From the NCBI RefSeq assembly GCF_020404765.1, contig NZ_JAIVEM010000027.1, positions 248,001-312,000 on the forward strand: a stretch of 64,000 nt of DNA. The letters are read 5' to 3'. The translations under genes and the position numbers were made by a program. The stretch is from Paenibacillus sp. BJ-4 (GTDB lineage Bacteria > Bacillota > Bacilli > Paenibacillales > Paenibacillaceae). Under the pieces are notes generated by a model. It was not told the DNA's origin. It did no database searches and saw only the letters and a program-made list of their open reading frames with translations. Shown one piece after another: positions 38,643 through 48,142 of the stretch. The first letter of the stretch is position 1. Each line of letters opens with the position of its first letter.

Positions 38643-38670
38643 CGACAAAAAACCCGCCAATATTGGCGGG
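38643..38670 (-). terminator. Terminator of metNI
   Basis: CCCGCCAATATTGGCGGG is a perfect 18-bp palindrome followed on the minus strand by six T residues, about 110 bases after metI. Confidence 0.85.
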
Positions 38671-38782
38671 CACAGTACTAAAATTCATATAAGCTGAGCT
38701 TGAAGCTTCGTGCGAATATATTATTCGTTTGCTTAGTAACCATCATAAATCTGTGCTGTGCTGGTCTATCAGTTATTTTATA

Positions 38783-39448
38783 TCAGCCTCTGCGTGCTTT
38801 ACGGGACAATAGATCACCCAAAGACTGAACGCCTTGTACAAATAAGACCAGAACGACGACGGTAATCAGCATAACTAACGTATCAAACCGCTGGTAGCCG
38901 TAAGAGATGGCCAGATCACCAATCCCGCCGCCGCCGACGGCACCAGCCATAGCAGTGGCCCCAATTAAGCCAATGGTGGCTGTCGTTAACGATAAAATCA
39001 GAGAACTGAACGCTTCTGGAAGCAAAAAGTAACGAATGACCTGAAAAGGGGTCGCACCCATTGCATCTGCCGCCTCCAATATTCCCGGATTAACCTCCAG
39101 CAGCGAATTTTCGACCAGCCTGCCTATATATGGCGAAATATATACAATCAGGGGGACAATCGCCGCACTGGTTCCAATGGATGTATTCACAATCAGCCGG
39201 GTTAGTGGAATGATCGCTACCAGCAAAATAATAAAGGGCAAAGAACGAACAATGTTTATGATTGGATTCAAAATACCGTAAAGCCATTTGTTCTCTAAAA
39301 TGCCGCCCGGACGGGTAACAACCAGCAAAATACCAATAGGTATACCGATTAACGCACCAATGAATAATGATATGCTGACCATGAGTAAGGATTCATACAA
39401 TGCTTCCCACAGTTGATCCCAGGTTATCGTGGTTCCTGTAATCATCAT
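38783..39448 (-). CDS. metI: Methionine ABC transporter permease
   Basis: A 221-residue permease with five membrane segments. MetI features include SLFIGALIGIPIGILL, NIVRSLPFIILLVAIIPLTR, the ATPase-contacting EAADAMGATPFQVIRYFLLPEA (EAA loop, about residues 127-148) and AGAVGGGGIGDLAISYGYQRF. It overlaps metN by four bases. The usual lipoprotein MetQ is not encoded nearby. Confidence 0.92.
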   Translation of the reverse strand: MMITGTTITWDQLWEALYESLLMVSISLFIGALIGIPIGILLVVTRPGGILENKWLYGILNPIINIVRSLPFIILLVAIIPLTRLIVNTSIGTSAAIVPLIVYISPYIGRLVENSLLEVNPGILEAADAMGATPFQVIRYFLLPEAFSSLILSLTTATIGLIGATAMAGAVGGGGIGDLAISYGYQRFDTLVMLITVVVLVLFVQGVQSLGDLLSRKARRG

Positions 39449-40470
39449 AGGACCTTCACCTCCTCCTGAATATTGACCCCTTTGCTCTTGATAAAATCAA
39501 CAGCCTGCTCGACGGCATGCTGTTCACCGCGTAGTTGGATCGTCATATAGCCAATCGTCGTTTCTTGTATTTCCGTCATGTTGGCAAATAAAATATTCAC
39601 ATGAACATCATGCAGCCGAATCAATCCATGAACCACTGGTTCAGAGGCTGCCTGGCCGATAAATTCCAGCTTGTAAATCCGCTGTGAGGCTTGCTGTTCG
39701 AATGTTTGCAGCACACTGTCCGGTACCGTATCATGAATCACTGTGCGTACAAAGCTTTGCGTCGTCGGATGCTGCGGCTGCCCGAATACCTCCAACACAT
39801 TGCCCTGCTCGATGATTTCACCTTTTTCCATTACGGCTACCTTGTTGCAAATCCGCTGAATCACCGACATCTCATGCGTGATGATCAGAATGGTGATCTT
39901 GTATTCCTTGTTGATTTTGCGAAGCAAATCAAGTATAGACTGCGTGGTCTGCGGATCAAGTGCCGAAGTCGCCTCATCACAGAGCAAAATGGACGGGTTG
40001 CTCGCCAGCGCCCGCGCAATCCCGACACGCTGCTTTTGACCGCCGGACAGCTCACTTGGATAGCTGTTAGCCTTGTCGGACAAGCCCGTAAACTCCAGCA
40101 GTTCCTTTACCCGCTGCTCAATCTCCTGTTTGTTGCGCTTGAGCAGCACCAGTGGAATTGCAATATTGTCGAACACCGTTTTCGATTCCAGCAAATTAAA
40201 ATGCTGAAAAATCATTCCGATCTTCTTCCTTACCTTTCGAAGCCCTGCGGTCGAAAAGGTATTTAACTGCTCTCCCTCGACAAGAACCTCTCCGCTGGTC
40301 ACCTTCTCCAGACGATTGACTAATCGGATCAATGTACTTTTACCTGCACCGCTGAATCCAATAAAACCAAAGATATCCCCTTTATCTACTTTGATATTTA
40401 TATTTTTTAACGCATCTATGCTTAACCCTTTTCTTACATAGGTTTTGGATACATTTTTTAATTCAATCAT
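39445..40470 (-). CDS. metN: Methionine ABC transporter ATP-binding protein
   Basis: A 341-residue ATPase. Walker A GFSGAGKST, signature LSGGQKQRVGIARAL, Walker B ILLCDEATSALDP and a C-terminal NIL/ACT-like domain (about 265-340) that in MetN binds methionine and inhibits transport. A TTGACA promoter and a tandem 15-bp repeat precede it instead of a visible S-box riboswitch. Confidence 0.93.
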   Translation of the reverse strand: MIELKNVSKTYVRKGLSIDALKNINIKVDKGDIFGFIGFSGAGKSTLIRLVNRLEKVTSGEVLVEGEQLNTFSTAGLRKVRKKIGMIFQHFNLLESKTVFDNIAIPLVLLKRNKQEIEQRVKELLEFTGLSDKANSYPSELSGGQKQRVGIARALASNPSILLCDEATSALDPQTTQSILDLLRKINKEYKITILIITHEMSVIQRICNKVAVMEKGEIIEQGNVLEVFGQPQHPTTQSFVRTVIHDTVPDSVLQTFEQQASQRIYKLEFIGQAASEPVVHGLIRLHDVHVNILFANMTEIQETTIGYMTIQLRGEQHAVEQAVDFIKSKGVNIQEEVKVL

Positions 40471-40529
40471 TACTCTAGCTCCTTCCGTTCCTTCAAAGTA
40501 TGTAAGATATCACTGAGCTGTTTGCATCC

Positions 40530-40559
40530 GTTTGTTGTTAGTTCGTTTGTTGTTAGTTC
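40530..40559. repeat. Tandem 15-bp direct repeat upstream of metN
   Basis: GTTTGTTGTTAGTTC occurs twice in perfect tandem (40530-40544 and 40545-40559), between the promoter and the metN start codon. The spacing of 1.5 helical turns and the leader position suggest a binding site or a structured leader (inference). Confidence 0.7.
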
Positions 40560-40594
40560 ACTAAATCCGAGTATTCTAGTAAGTTTTATAAAGT

Positions 40595-40623
40595 ATACTA
40601 CTTCGATTTAATATTCATGTCAA
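40595..40623 (-). promoter_or_regulatory. Promoter of metNI
   Basis: On the minus strand TTGACA (40623-40618) and TAGTAT (40600-40595) are separated by 17 bases. Confidence 0.7.
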
Positions 40624-40762
40624 TATGTGTTTTTTGGTTAAAAGCGGTTCTCGTCCTCAGTTGAGGGCATTTTATGCATAAATAGTCATGGCATTGCAGA
40701 CTCTATGGAATATGCCGAAGCATACACACCTTGCCTACACGAGACGGAAGAGAGGAAGTTAA

Positions 40763-41560
40763 ATGAAACGAATATTTGCCTTGTGGCTATGCGTTACGGT
40801 TATAGGGATGTTAGCAGTTACGGGTGAATCCGCACAAGCTGCTCAGACTGTTGATGGACAGCCTTATCATTTTGGATTCAAAAAAAGTAAGGGGGGCGAG
40901 CTGCCTTCTATCGCACAAGAGGGCTTTATGCACCTGATTGAAAGACAGGGTGGTATCTTTTTGGGGGATACTACTAAAAAAGAATTATTTCTCACGTTCG
41001 ATAATGGCTATGAGAATGGATATACGCCCAAAGTGCTGGATGTATTAAAGGCCAAAAAGGTTCCGGCCGCCTTCTTTGTAACCGGGCATTTTGTAAAGGA
41101 TCAACCAGCCTTGATGCGCCGCATGGCAAGCGAGGGCCATATTATTGGCAACCATTCATGGAGTCATCCAGATATGAGTACCATTTCTTCGACAGAGATC
41201 CGGTCCGAGCTGGATCGCGTACGAAATGCATCGGCAGAGCTAACCGGACAAAAGGAAATGAAATACGTTCGGCCCCCTCGCGGTATTTTTAACGAAAAAG
41301 CATTGGCCTCGTGTCGAGAAGCCGGATATACGAGCGTGTTTTGGTCTGTGGCTTACAAGGACTGGGACACGAATATTCAGAAAGGAGCAGACTATGCCTA
41401 TCAGCAGGTCATACGTCAACTCCACCCCGGTGCGGTCATTCTGCTCCATTCTGTATCCAAGGACAATGCCGAGGCGCTTGGCTCAATTATCGACGAAGCA
41501 CGCAAACAAGGATATGAGTTCAAAAGCCTCGACGACCTTAAGGTTAAGCATTACCACTAA
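40763..41560 (+). CDS. pdaA: Delta-lactam-biosynthetic de-N-acetylase (spore cortex)
   Basis: A 265-residue exported polysaccharide deacetylase with a signal peptide (about 1-26, ending AQA). LFLTFDNGYENGYTPKVLDVL, VTGHFVKDQP, EGHIIGNHSWSHPD (zinc-binding His residues), YVRPPRG and LHSVSKDNAEAL match PdaA of B. subtilis closely. PdaA makes muramic delta-lactam in the spore cortex, which is needed for germination. Confidence 0.93.
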   Translation: MKRIFALWLCVTVIGMLAVTGESAQAAQTVDGQPYHFGFKKSKGGELPSIAQEGFMHLIERQGGIFLGDTTKKELFLTFDNGYENGYTPKVLDVLKAKKVPAAFFVTGHFVKDQPALMRRMASEGHIIGNHSWSHPDMSTISSTEIRSELDRVRNASAELTGQKEMKYVRPPRGIFNEKALASCREAGYTSVFWSVAYKDWDTNIQKGADYAYQQVIRQLHPGAVILLHSVSKDNAEALGSIIDEARKQGYEFKSLDDLKVKHYH

Positions 41561-41597
41561 AGCTACAACTGAATTTGACGAATCGCTCAATGTTATC

Positions 41598-41647
41598 AGC
41601 CCGATCCACACCTGCTTACAGCAGCCAGGGTGAATCGGGCTTTTTTA
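41598..41647. terminator. Terminator between pdaA and the glucosidase gene
   Basis: AGCCCGAT and ATCGGGCT form a stem followed by six T residues on the plus strand. Confidence 0.82.
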
Positions 41648-43345
41648 TTGCAAGGTTAGCTTATACACCCTTGCTTCATAAGGACGCAGCCTCAAATCAT
41701 GTAGGTTCTCCCCTTGTGCCGGATCGTAGTTAGACAGCAGCAGTTCCGCTTTGGCAGTAGCGTAGCCATCTTCCTCAGGCCAGTGAAAAACCGGATCACG
41801 GTCAAAGAAATTCAGAATGACTAGCAGATGCTCCTGTCCCAGCATGCGGGTGAATACATACAGTTCTGTATCAAGTGGTAACAGCAGCTTATATTCGCCA
41901 TAAACAATGACCTCATGCTGTTTGCGCAGAGCAATCAGCTTACGGTAATAGTGAAAAATCGAATCCGGGTTCCTTCTTTCCGCCTCCGCGTTGATGTGCG
42001 TATAGTTATCGTTGATTTTCATCCATGGCTCTCCGTCGGTAAATCCAGCTGCATGCCCATCATTCCATTGCATAGGCGTACGCGCATTATCCCGACTTTT
42101 TCTCCAAATTGCAGCCATAATCTCTTCCTCTGGTTCGCCTATCTTTCGTTGCTGCTCATAATAATTTAGCGTTTCCACATCCCGGTAATCATCAATCAAC
42201 GGGTATGCGATATTGGTCATGCCAATTTCCTCACCCTGATAAATATAAGGCGTACCTTCGAGCATATGTATGAAGGTTGCCAGCATTTTGGCTGACTCCA
42301 CACGGTACTGCCCATCATTTCCGAAGCGAGATAGAGCACGCGGCTGATCATGATTGTTCAAATAATTGGCGTTCCATCCTTCCAGGTGAAGCACAGTCTG
42401 CCAACGACTCATAATTTTTTTCAGCTCTACCAGGGTCCACGGCTTAAACTTCCATTTTTCGGTCCCTTGTCCTTGGGCATCGACAAACATATGCTCAAAC
42501 TGGAAAACCATATTCAGCTCATGCCGCTGGTCACCCACATAATCAAGCGCCTGCTCGGGACCCAGACCGGAGGTTTCACCGACGGTCATTAAGGGATAAC
42601 GCATCAGCACTTTTTCATTTAGCATGCGCAAAAGGTCATGTACCTGCTCCAGATTGGAAAAGAGCTGATAGGCCCGCACCAATGTCTTTTTATTGGGATT
42701 ATCAGCATCAGGGAGTCCTTCGGCTTTGACAATATGGGCAATGGCGTCAAAACGGAAGCCATCGATTCCCTTTTTTAGCCACCATTCCACCATACGATAG
42801 AGTTCGCCTATCATCTCTTCATTTTCCCAATTCAAATCCGGCTGGTGCTCGGAATACAGATGCATGTAATATTCGTCTGTAAGCTTGTCATATTTCCACA
42901 CAGAACCCGAAAAATACGATTCCCAGTTGTTCGGATATCCTCCATTTTTGCCTGCTCGCCATATGTAGTAATCCCGCTTCGGATTATCCTTGGATGAGCG
43001 TGATTCCGTAAACCACGGATGCTCATCTGATGTATGATTTAATACCAGATCCATCATGATTTTTATGCCCCGTTCATGCGCCTTGTGCAAGAGTTCATCA
43101 AAGTCATCCATCGTTCCGTACTCATCCATAATGGCATAATAATCACTAATATCATATCCGTTATCATGATTGGGCGACTTGTACACTGGGCAAATCCAGA
43201 TCACATCAATGCCCAGCTCACACAGATAATCCAGTCTGGACAGAATACCTCGCAAATCCCCTTTTCCGTCTCCATCAGAATCCTGAAAGCTGATAGGATA
43301 GATCTGATACACCACTGCTTCCTTCCACCATATCTTTTTAAGCAT
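41645..43345 (-). CDS. malL: Oligo-1,6-glucosidase / alpha-glucosidase (GH13)
   Basis: A 566-residue cytoplasmic GH13 enzyme. Seen: KEAVVYQIYPISFQDSDGDG (residues 8-27), MDLVLNHTSDEHPWF, nucleophile in GFRFDAIAH, acid/base in MTVGETSG, and NNHDQPRALSRFG. This layout is that of alpha-1,4/1,6-glucosidases acting on isomaltose and short oligosaccharides. It is a single gene without sugar transporter neighbours. The exact specificity is not certain. Confidence 0.9.
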   Translation of the reverse strand: MLKKIWWKEAVVYQIYPISFQDSDGDGKGDLRGILSRLDYLCELGIDVIWICPVYKSPNHDNGYDISDYYAIMDEYGTMDDFDELLHKAHERGIKIMMDLVLNHTSDEHPWFTESRSSKDNPKRDYYIWRAGKNGGYPNNWESYFSGSVWKYDKLTDEYYMHLYSEHQPDLNWENEEMIGELYRMVEWWLKKGIDGFRFDAIAHIVKAEGLPDADNPNKKTLVRAYQLFSNLEQVHDLLRMLNEKVLMRYPLMTVGETSGLGPEQALDYVGDQRHELNMVFQFEHMFVDAQGQGTEKWKFKPWTLVELKKIMSRWQTVLHLEGWNANYLNNHDQPRALSRFGNDGQYRVESAKMLATFIHMLEGTPYIYQGEEIGMTNIAYPLIDDYRDVETLNYYEQQRKIGEPEEEIMAAIWRKSRDNARTPMQWNDGHAAGFTDGEPWMKINDNYTHINAEAERRNPDSIFHYYRKLIALRKQHEVIVYGEYKLLLPLDTELYVFTRMLGQEHLLVILNFFDRDPVFHWPEEDGYATAKAELLLSNYDPAQGENLHDLRLRPYEARVYKLTLQ

Positions 43346-43543
43346 GCTTCCCTCCTGTAGCTTCTCTGTACATCCAATAGCTTATGCTGTTAACATACAC
43401 GCAATACCAGCTGGCGAATCGTTATTTAGAGGAATAAGACAGCTTCAGGTTGTACAAGTTGACTCGGCTTTACCTATATATATGAACCACCCATATATAT
43501 AAAAAAGAAGCGGTGCCATTCTTAAATCAAAGGAGGAATTCAT

Positions 43544-44636
43544 GTGAATCATCGATCCAAGGAGCCCAAAGATCTGATTGTAGAGTCCGTTGTAATCCCG
43601 CCAAACATCCATGTAGATGTGGAGTCAGCCACCGAAGGGGGAACCCGCCGCCTGATGCTTAGCGATAACCCGGAGACGCTTACCGACGTGACTGTACCTA
43701 CCGAGCAAGCCACTCTGTGGCATGATGTGGTTCGTACCACAACCCGAACGGTCAAGCACCGTATTTTCGGCTGGCATTACAACAAAATCGGAGGCCCCGT
43801 TAAGCTAGGCATTACGGTAGAGAACAAAAATAATGCTGTGGCTGGAAGTACGTCATATGGAACGCGCTCTTGCGATTGCGCCTGAGGATGGCAACTGGAT
43901 TATAGATGTCGGGCAATCCATTGCCAAAAGTTGTTTGGCGGGTACGATGAAACGTCTAAAGCCTGTTGACCGCCATAAATTCGGCAGAGGCACCGCCCTG
44001 CTGGAGGAATTCGAGCTACCCGAAGGATCGCTGGCCGGATTCACCTATGACTTCACGGTGGAATTTGGCGAAGGCCACGGTACACTGGACTACGTCATTC
44101 GCACCGTGGTCAGCAAGGACACGCAGGTCGACCTGCGTCAGATTCATGCGGATGCGCTCCCACCCGTACCTCCACCGCAGGCGCATCCACGGGGGGTGTG
44201 GTCCTTTTCCGAAACGAATGCGCGGATGCCGGCGTACGTGATAGGGCAAAGCGCCAATTATCGGGCGTGTGCAACCAAAAAACTGAACGGCGAGACTCCT
44301 GCCGATCTGCTTTTTACCGGGGCACGCAGCGAGTTGGGCCCTGCGCTGGATAACCGCGGACAATTCGGCACCATATACAACGCGACCATCCCCATCGTTA
44401 ATGACAGTGATGAGGTACGCACCGTGCGGATTTATGCGAATCCGCGTGGGGGAGCATTTGCCGGGTCTGTACGGATAGACAATCGTGTATATGGTATCCC
44501 TCTGCTGCGAGATAATACCAAAGTATGCCGATTGGTTGATATCAGCGTTCCCCCCGGCAGGTCCAGCTATGCTGTCAGCTTCATGGTCGCAGGCAGTGCA
44601 ACTACGCCGCTAGGTCTGTACGTTATCACGCTATAG
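43544..44636 (+). pseudogene. Unknown protein gene split by a frameshift near 43841
   Basis: Two overlapping frames read as one protein of about 364 residues. Frame one starts at GTG 43544, eight bases after AAGGAGG, and reads to VENKNNAV, then leaves the conserved-looking run and stops at 43885. Frame two, open from about 43833 to 44636, continues with LEVRHMERALAIAP. Omitting one G at about 43841 joins them. The product has no membrane helix or signal peptide and appears beta-rich. It may be a real mutation, a programmed shift or a sequencing error. The family is not recognised. Confidence 0.6.
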
Positions 44637-44772
44637 CTATACTCACGATGACTGGATGAGCGAACGTGGTGCCATAAATAGTCACAGGATATAGTCTTTT
44701 CTATAATAAATGGATCTATCCCAGAAGCCAGTTTTAAACTTTATTGGACAGTGCACGCTTCGTCATTAGCGT

Positions 44773-44822
44773 AAAAAAAGCGCGAGTTCTAGGGTTATTT
44801 CCCCCTATAACTCGTGCTTTTT
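44773..44822. terminator. Terminator between the frameshifted gene and the SDR gene
   Basis: AAAAAAAGCGCGAGTT and AACTCGTGCTTTTT form a stem with one internal mismatch and A/T runs on both sides. Confidence 0.78.
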
Positions 44823-44894
44823 GGATCATGCTCGCCCATTTGAGCAGGTTATGGATAGTTGTTCTTTAGTTGCCCAAACATACTTAATACCGCT

Positions 44895-45683
44895 CTATTT
44901 GAACCGCTGGACCTGCCTCGAAGGCATAATGGTCAACTCCGGAATGTTGACATGCTCCGGCTGCTCCAGTGCATACAGGGCAGCTTCAGCAACATCATCG
45001 GGATGCAGCGGCAAAACGCTCGAAGCAAACGCCCGAATCTCCTGCTCGGGATATCCGGCCACCTGCGAAAATTCCGTCGCCACCGCCCCGGGGTGAATCG
45101 CAGTTACACGAATTCCTTGCGTACTGGTCTCCAAACGCAATGCGGAAGCTATGGCGCTAACGCCGTACTTGGTAGCGCTGTATAGTCCTCCTCCGGCAAC
45201 CACTTCCTTCGCTGCAATAGAGGAAACAATGACAACATCCCCCTTGGCCTGTTCCTTCATTGGCTGAAGTCCGTACTTCAATGTCAGGACAAGACCGTGC
45301 ACATTCGTCTTGTAAAGCTCCTCCCATCTTTCCAGATCCACTTCTGCCAGTGGGCTTCGATACCCGAAGCCGGCATTGGCAACGATAATGTCAAGCCGCC
45401 CCCAGCGTTCAAGAATGGCGTGGACCGCCTGCTGTACGTCTTCAGCTTTTTGGATATCGGCAGGGATTGCCATGACCTCGTACAATTCCTCTTGGTGCAA
45501 GTCGCGAACCAATTCGTCCAATCGCTCCTGACGGCGTGCCAATACAGCTACATACGCGCCTCGCTTTGCCAGTTTTTTTGCAATCGATGCCCCAATGCCG
45601 CTGCTTGCGCCTGTTACCAAAGCTACCTTACCGGCTAAGCTTTCCTTCCCTTTCCAGGATAATTTCAACTCATCCAATATCAT
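44895..45683 (-). CDS. Short-chain dehydrogenase/reductase
   Basis: A 262-residue classical SDR. NADP site TGASSGIGASIAKKL, ANAGFGYRSPL, catalytic Ser region VIVSSIAA and YSATKYGVSA with the catalytic Tyr and Lys. An Arg-containing second strand (ARRQERL) suggests NADP. The ATG at 45683 has GGGAGGG six bases upstream. It is the third gene of a redox operon, 17 bases after the SMP-30-like gene. Confidence 0.9.
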   Translation of the reverse strand: MILDELKLSWKGKESLAGKVALVTGASSGIGASIAKKLAKRGAYVAVLARRQERLDELVRDLHQEELYEVMAIPADIQKAEDVQQAVHAILERWGRLDIIVANAGFGYRSPLAEVDLERWEELYKTNVHGLVLTLKYGLQPMKEQAKGDVVIVSSIAAKEVVAGGGLYSATKYGVSAIASALRLETSTQGIRVTAIHPGAVATEFSQVAGYPEQEIRAFASSVLPLHPDDVAEAALYALEQPEHVNIPELTIMPSRQVQRFK

Positions 45684-45700
45684 GTTAAACCCTCCCAAGC

Positions 45701-46855
45701 TTATTTGGTTAAACGCACGCGATGAACACCCTGGCTGCCTCCAGGAGCTGTGCCTATATATAAATATCCGTCATGGTTTACAGCCGTAGTTACCCCATAA
45801 ACCGAGCCTTCAGGATCATGCCAGCTTCCGATGAGTTTACCCTGCGGATTAAGCTCCACAGCAAGCCCATGCTTCACAGGTGCGCTTGCACCGCTGAGCA
45901 GCGATTGAGGCAATTTGGCCATCATTCCAGCCAGCCACGGGCTTTTATGCATCTGGTCTACAAAGGGAATACGTGTCGTGAAGAGACCGACCCAGAAGTG
46001 GCCTTGATCATCACGCGTAATGTTATCCGGAAAACCGGCGAGATTATCCGCAAAAATATCCGAAGTCCCCTTCTTTGGCCCTTTGAGCCAGTATCTGGTC
46101 AATTGGTAGTGATACGACTCTGCCACAAGCACAAAATCTTCGTCCGCAGACAAGGCAACCCCGTTCGCAAAATAAAGGCCTTCCAACAGAACTGTCGTCT
46201 GCTTGGTCGCCGGATCATATTTCAGCAAACGTCCATGTGGCTTGTTCTCGGCGATTTCTTTGAAGACTACACTGCCATAATTGGAGGTGTCAGAAAAATA
46301 AATAGTTCCATCTTTTGCAATATCCAGCTCATTGGCCAAATAGATCGGTGTGCCGTCGACTTGATCGGCCAACACCGTCACGTTTCCAGAAGGATCTACC
46401 GATAGCAACCCCTTCTTAACATCCGTAACGATCAGATTTCCACTTGCGTCAAACATAAGTCCATTGGGCGTTCCTTTGGTATCTGCATATAGCTGGGCCT
46501 TTTGCGGTTTGCCCTTTGTATCAATGGCAGCCTTATAAATTTTCCCGTCGGAGTCTCCCGTATATAAATTTCCTTTTTTGTCAAAGGTGATAAATTCCGG
46601 AAACTTAGGGGCATCTGTAACAAGCTCTGCGGAGCTGAGTTTATTGTTTTGTTGCCATGGACCCGCTTGTTCAAAAGAGGGGGCCGTAGGTGCAAGCCAT
46701 TTTGCAGGCTGGACAGGGGAAGGGATGAGCATAAAAATAGCCACTCCCAGAAGGATTACCGCCAGCAGCGATAATCCGGTTCTGCGTACCCATTTACGCG
46801 GTTTCTTATTCTTTCTTCCTTGAGAATCTTTGGACAAATCAGGTTTACTGGGCAT
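45701..46855 (-). CDS. Membrane-anchored SMP-30/strictosidine-synthase-like beta-propeller
   Basis: A 384-residue protein. A basic N-terminus and one membrane helix (about 25-47) are followed by a six-bladed propeller with YLANELDIAKDGTIYFSDTS, LEGLYFANGVALSADEDFVLVAE, LAGFPDNITRDDQGHFWVGL and WHDPEGSVYGVTTAV (dispersed). Related enzymes are lactonases or gluconolactonases on the outer side of the membrane. AGGAGG lies five bases before the ATG. Confidence 0.86.
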   Translation of the reverse strand: MPSKPDLSKDSQGRKNKKPRKWVRRTGLSLLAVILLGVAIFMLIPSPVQPAKWLAPTAPSFEQAGPWQQNNKLSSAELVTDAPKFPEFITFDKKGNLYTGDSDGKIYKAAIDTKGKPQKAQLYADTKGTPNGLMFDASGNLIVTDVKKGLLSVDPSGNVTVLADQVDGTPIYLANELDIAKDGTIYFSDTSNYGSVVFKEIAENKPHGRLLKYDPATKQTTVLLEGLYFANGVALSADEDFVLVAESYHYQLTRYWLKGPKKGTSDIFADNLAGFPDNITRDDQGHFWVGLFTTRIPFVDQMHKSPWLAGMMAKLPQSLLSGASAPVKHGLAVELNPQGKLIGSWHDPEGSVYGVTTAVNHDGYLYIGTAPGGSQGVHRVRLTK

Positions 46856-46884
46856 GAGTGCCTCCTATGTGATGTGAATAATAC

Positions 46885-47898
46885 TTATATTTGAACGACG
46901 ATTTTACCGAAATACTGTTTTCCTTCAGCCAAAAGTGCGAAGGCTTCGCCGATTCGGCTGAGCGGGAATACCCGGTCGATGACAGGATGTAAACGATGGC
47001 GGGAAATGGCGCGATTCATGTTTTCGAAATGTTCCCGGTTACCGACTTGGCTGCCGCGAATCGTCGCAGCCTTCTGCAAAATGCTGGTGACATCGAACTC
47101 AGGAATGGTCAAGCCCGATAAGAATCCGACCATGCTCACAGTCCCTCCGGTACGAAGTGCATTGATGGATTGTGCCATTGTTGCCGCTCCCCCCACATCC
47201 AGGACATGTTCGACTCCGCCGCCTGTCAGCTCCAGAGCCACTTTACCCCACTCGGGAACTTCCGAATAGTTGATTGTCTGCCATGCGCCGAGAGCTTTTG
47301 CCCGTTCCAGCTTGTCATTGCTGCTCGATGTAATAATTACCCGTGCTCCCGCCATCAGAGAGAATTGAAGCCCAAAGATGGAAACACCGCCTGTTCCTTG
47401 CAAGAGCACCGTATCCCCCGCTCGCAGCCCGCCGGATTCCATCAGCATGCTCCATGCGGTTAATGCCGCAATCGGCAAGGTGGAAGCCTCCTCCCAAGAA
47501 AGGTGATCCGGAATGGCGACGACCCCTTCTTCATGCAGAACGATATATTCAGCCGCCACTCCACTGAGCGGGCCTCCCAGACTGTCCTTTAATACCTCCG
47601 CTCTGGTGCTCCCGCCAATGAATTTCTGTTGGAAATTTCCCGCTACCCTTTGTCCAACCTGAAATTTTGTCACCCCTTCGCCCACAGCCACAATTTCACC
47701 CGCTCCATCGGATAACGGAATGAAGGGAAATTGAATGCCGGTCGGCACTGCTCCATTAAGTATTACCAAATCTCGATAATTAAGAGACGCTGCCCTTATG
47801 CGGATTAGAACTTCCAGCCGTCCCGGCACCGGTATGTCGAGTTCCGTCAAGGTTAATTCTTCAAAGCCAAAACCGTTTTTCAGTTGCACTGCTTTCAT
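46885..47898 (-). CDS. MDR-family dehydrogenase / quinone oxidoreductase-like
   Basis: A 337-residue medium-chain dehydrogenase. IPLSDGAGEIVAVGEGVTKF and the coenzyme motif LLQGTGGVSIFGLQFSLMAGA are typical of the zinc-free MDR group; the Cys-GHE zinc signature is missing. The substrate is unknown. The ATG at 47898 follows GGGAGG by about nine bases. It leads the three-gene operon and lies just downstream of a long inverted repeat that covers its promoter. Confidence 0.88.
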   Translation of the reverse strand: MKAVQLKNGFGFEELTLTELDIPVPGRLEVLIRIRAASLNYRDLVILNGAVPTGIQFPFIPLSDGAGEIVAVGEGVTKFQVGQRVAGNFQQKFIGGSTRAEVLKDSLGGPLSGVAAEYIVLHEEGVVAIPDHLSWEEASTLPIAALTAWSMLMESGGLRAGDTVLLQGTGGVSIFGLQFSLMAGARVIITSSSNDKLERAKALGAWQTINYSEVPEWGKVALELTGGGVEHVLDVGGAATMAQSINALRTGGTVSMVGFLSGLTIPEFDVTSILQKAATIRGSQVGNREHFENMNRAISRHRLHPVIDRVFPLSRIGEAFALLAEGKQYFGKIVVQI

Positions 47899-47940
47899 TT
47901 TGGTTGTCCTCCCTGCGATGTTAAATTTTTTACCCATTGT

Positions 47941-47993
47941 AGATACAGTGTATTATACAGGAAACAATGTTTCTTGTATAATACACTGTATCT
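47941..47993. promoter_or_regulatory. 53-bp inverted repeat operator over the MDR-operon promoter
   Basis: Two 25-base arms match at 24 positions around a 3-base centre. Each arm also contains an 11-bp palindrome (ATACAGTGTAT and ATACACTGTAT). On the minus strand TATACA (47980-47975) and TATAAT (47957-47952), 17 bases apart, lie within it. The structure is typical of TetR-type double operators; no TetR gene is seen nearby. Because the repeat is symmetric, an equal promoter also points to the plus strand. Confidence 0.75.
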
Positions 47994-48142
47994 ATTTATC
48001 TTCAAAACGTCAATCTTTACTTGAAAAATAAAACGTGTCGTAAAACTGCCTCCGTTTTTTTACCGTTCCTTACCAAGTAAAAATTAGAGGCAGGGTCGCT
48101 TTCGCTTGCCCATAACTTGCTCAGGTGGGAAAAGATGAACCA

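Noticed and set aside
43385-43543. AT-rich TATATATA tract as a possible small RNA or attachment site
   Set aside because: It is probably just the promoter region of the downstream gene; no conserved structure or repeat was seen.
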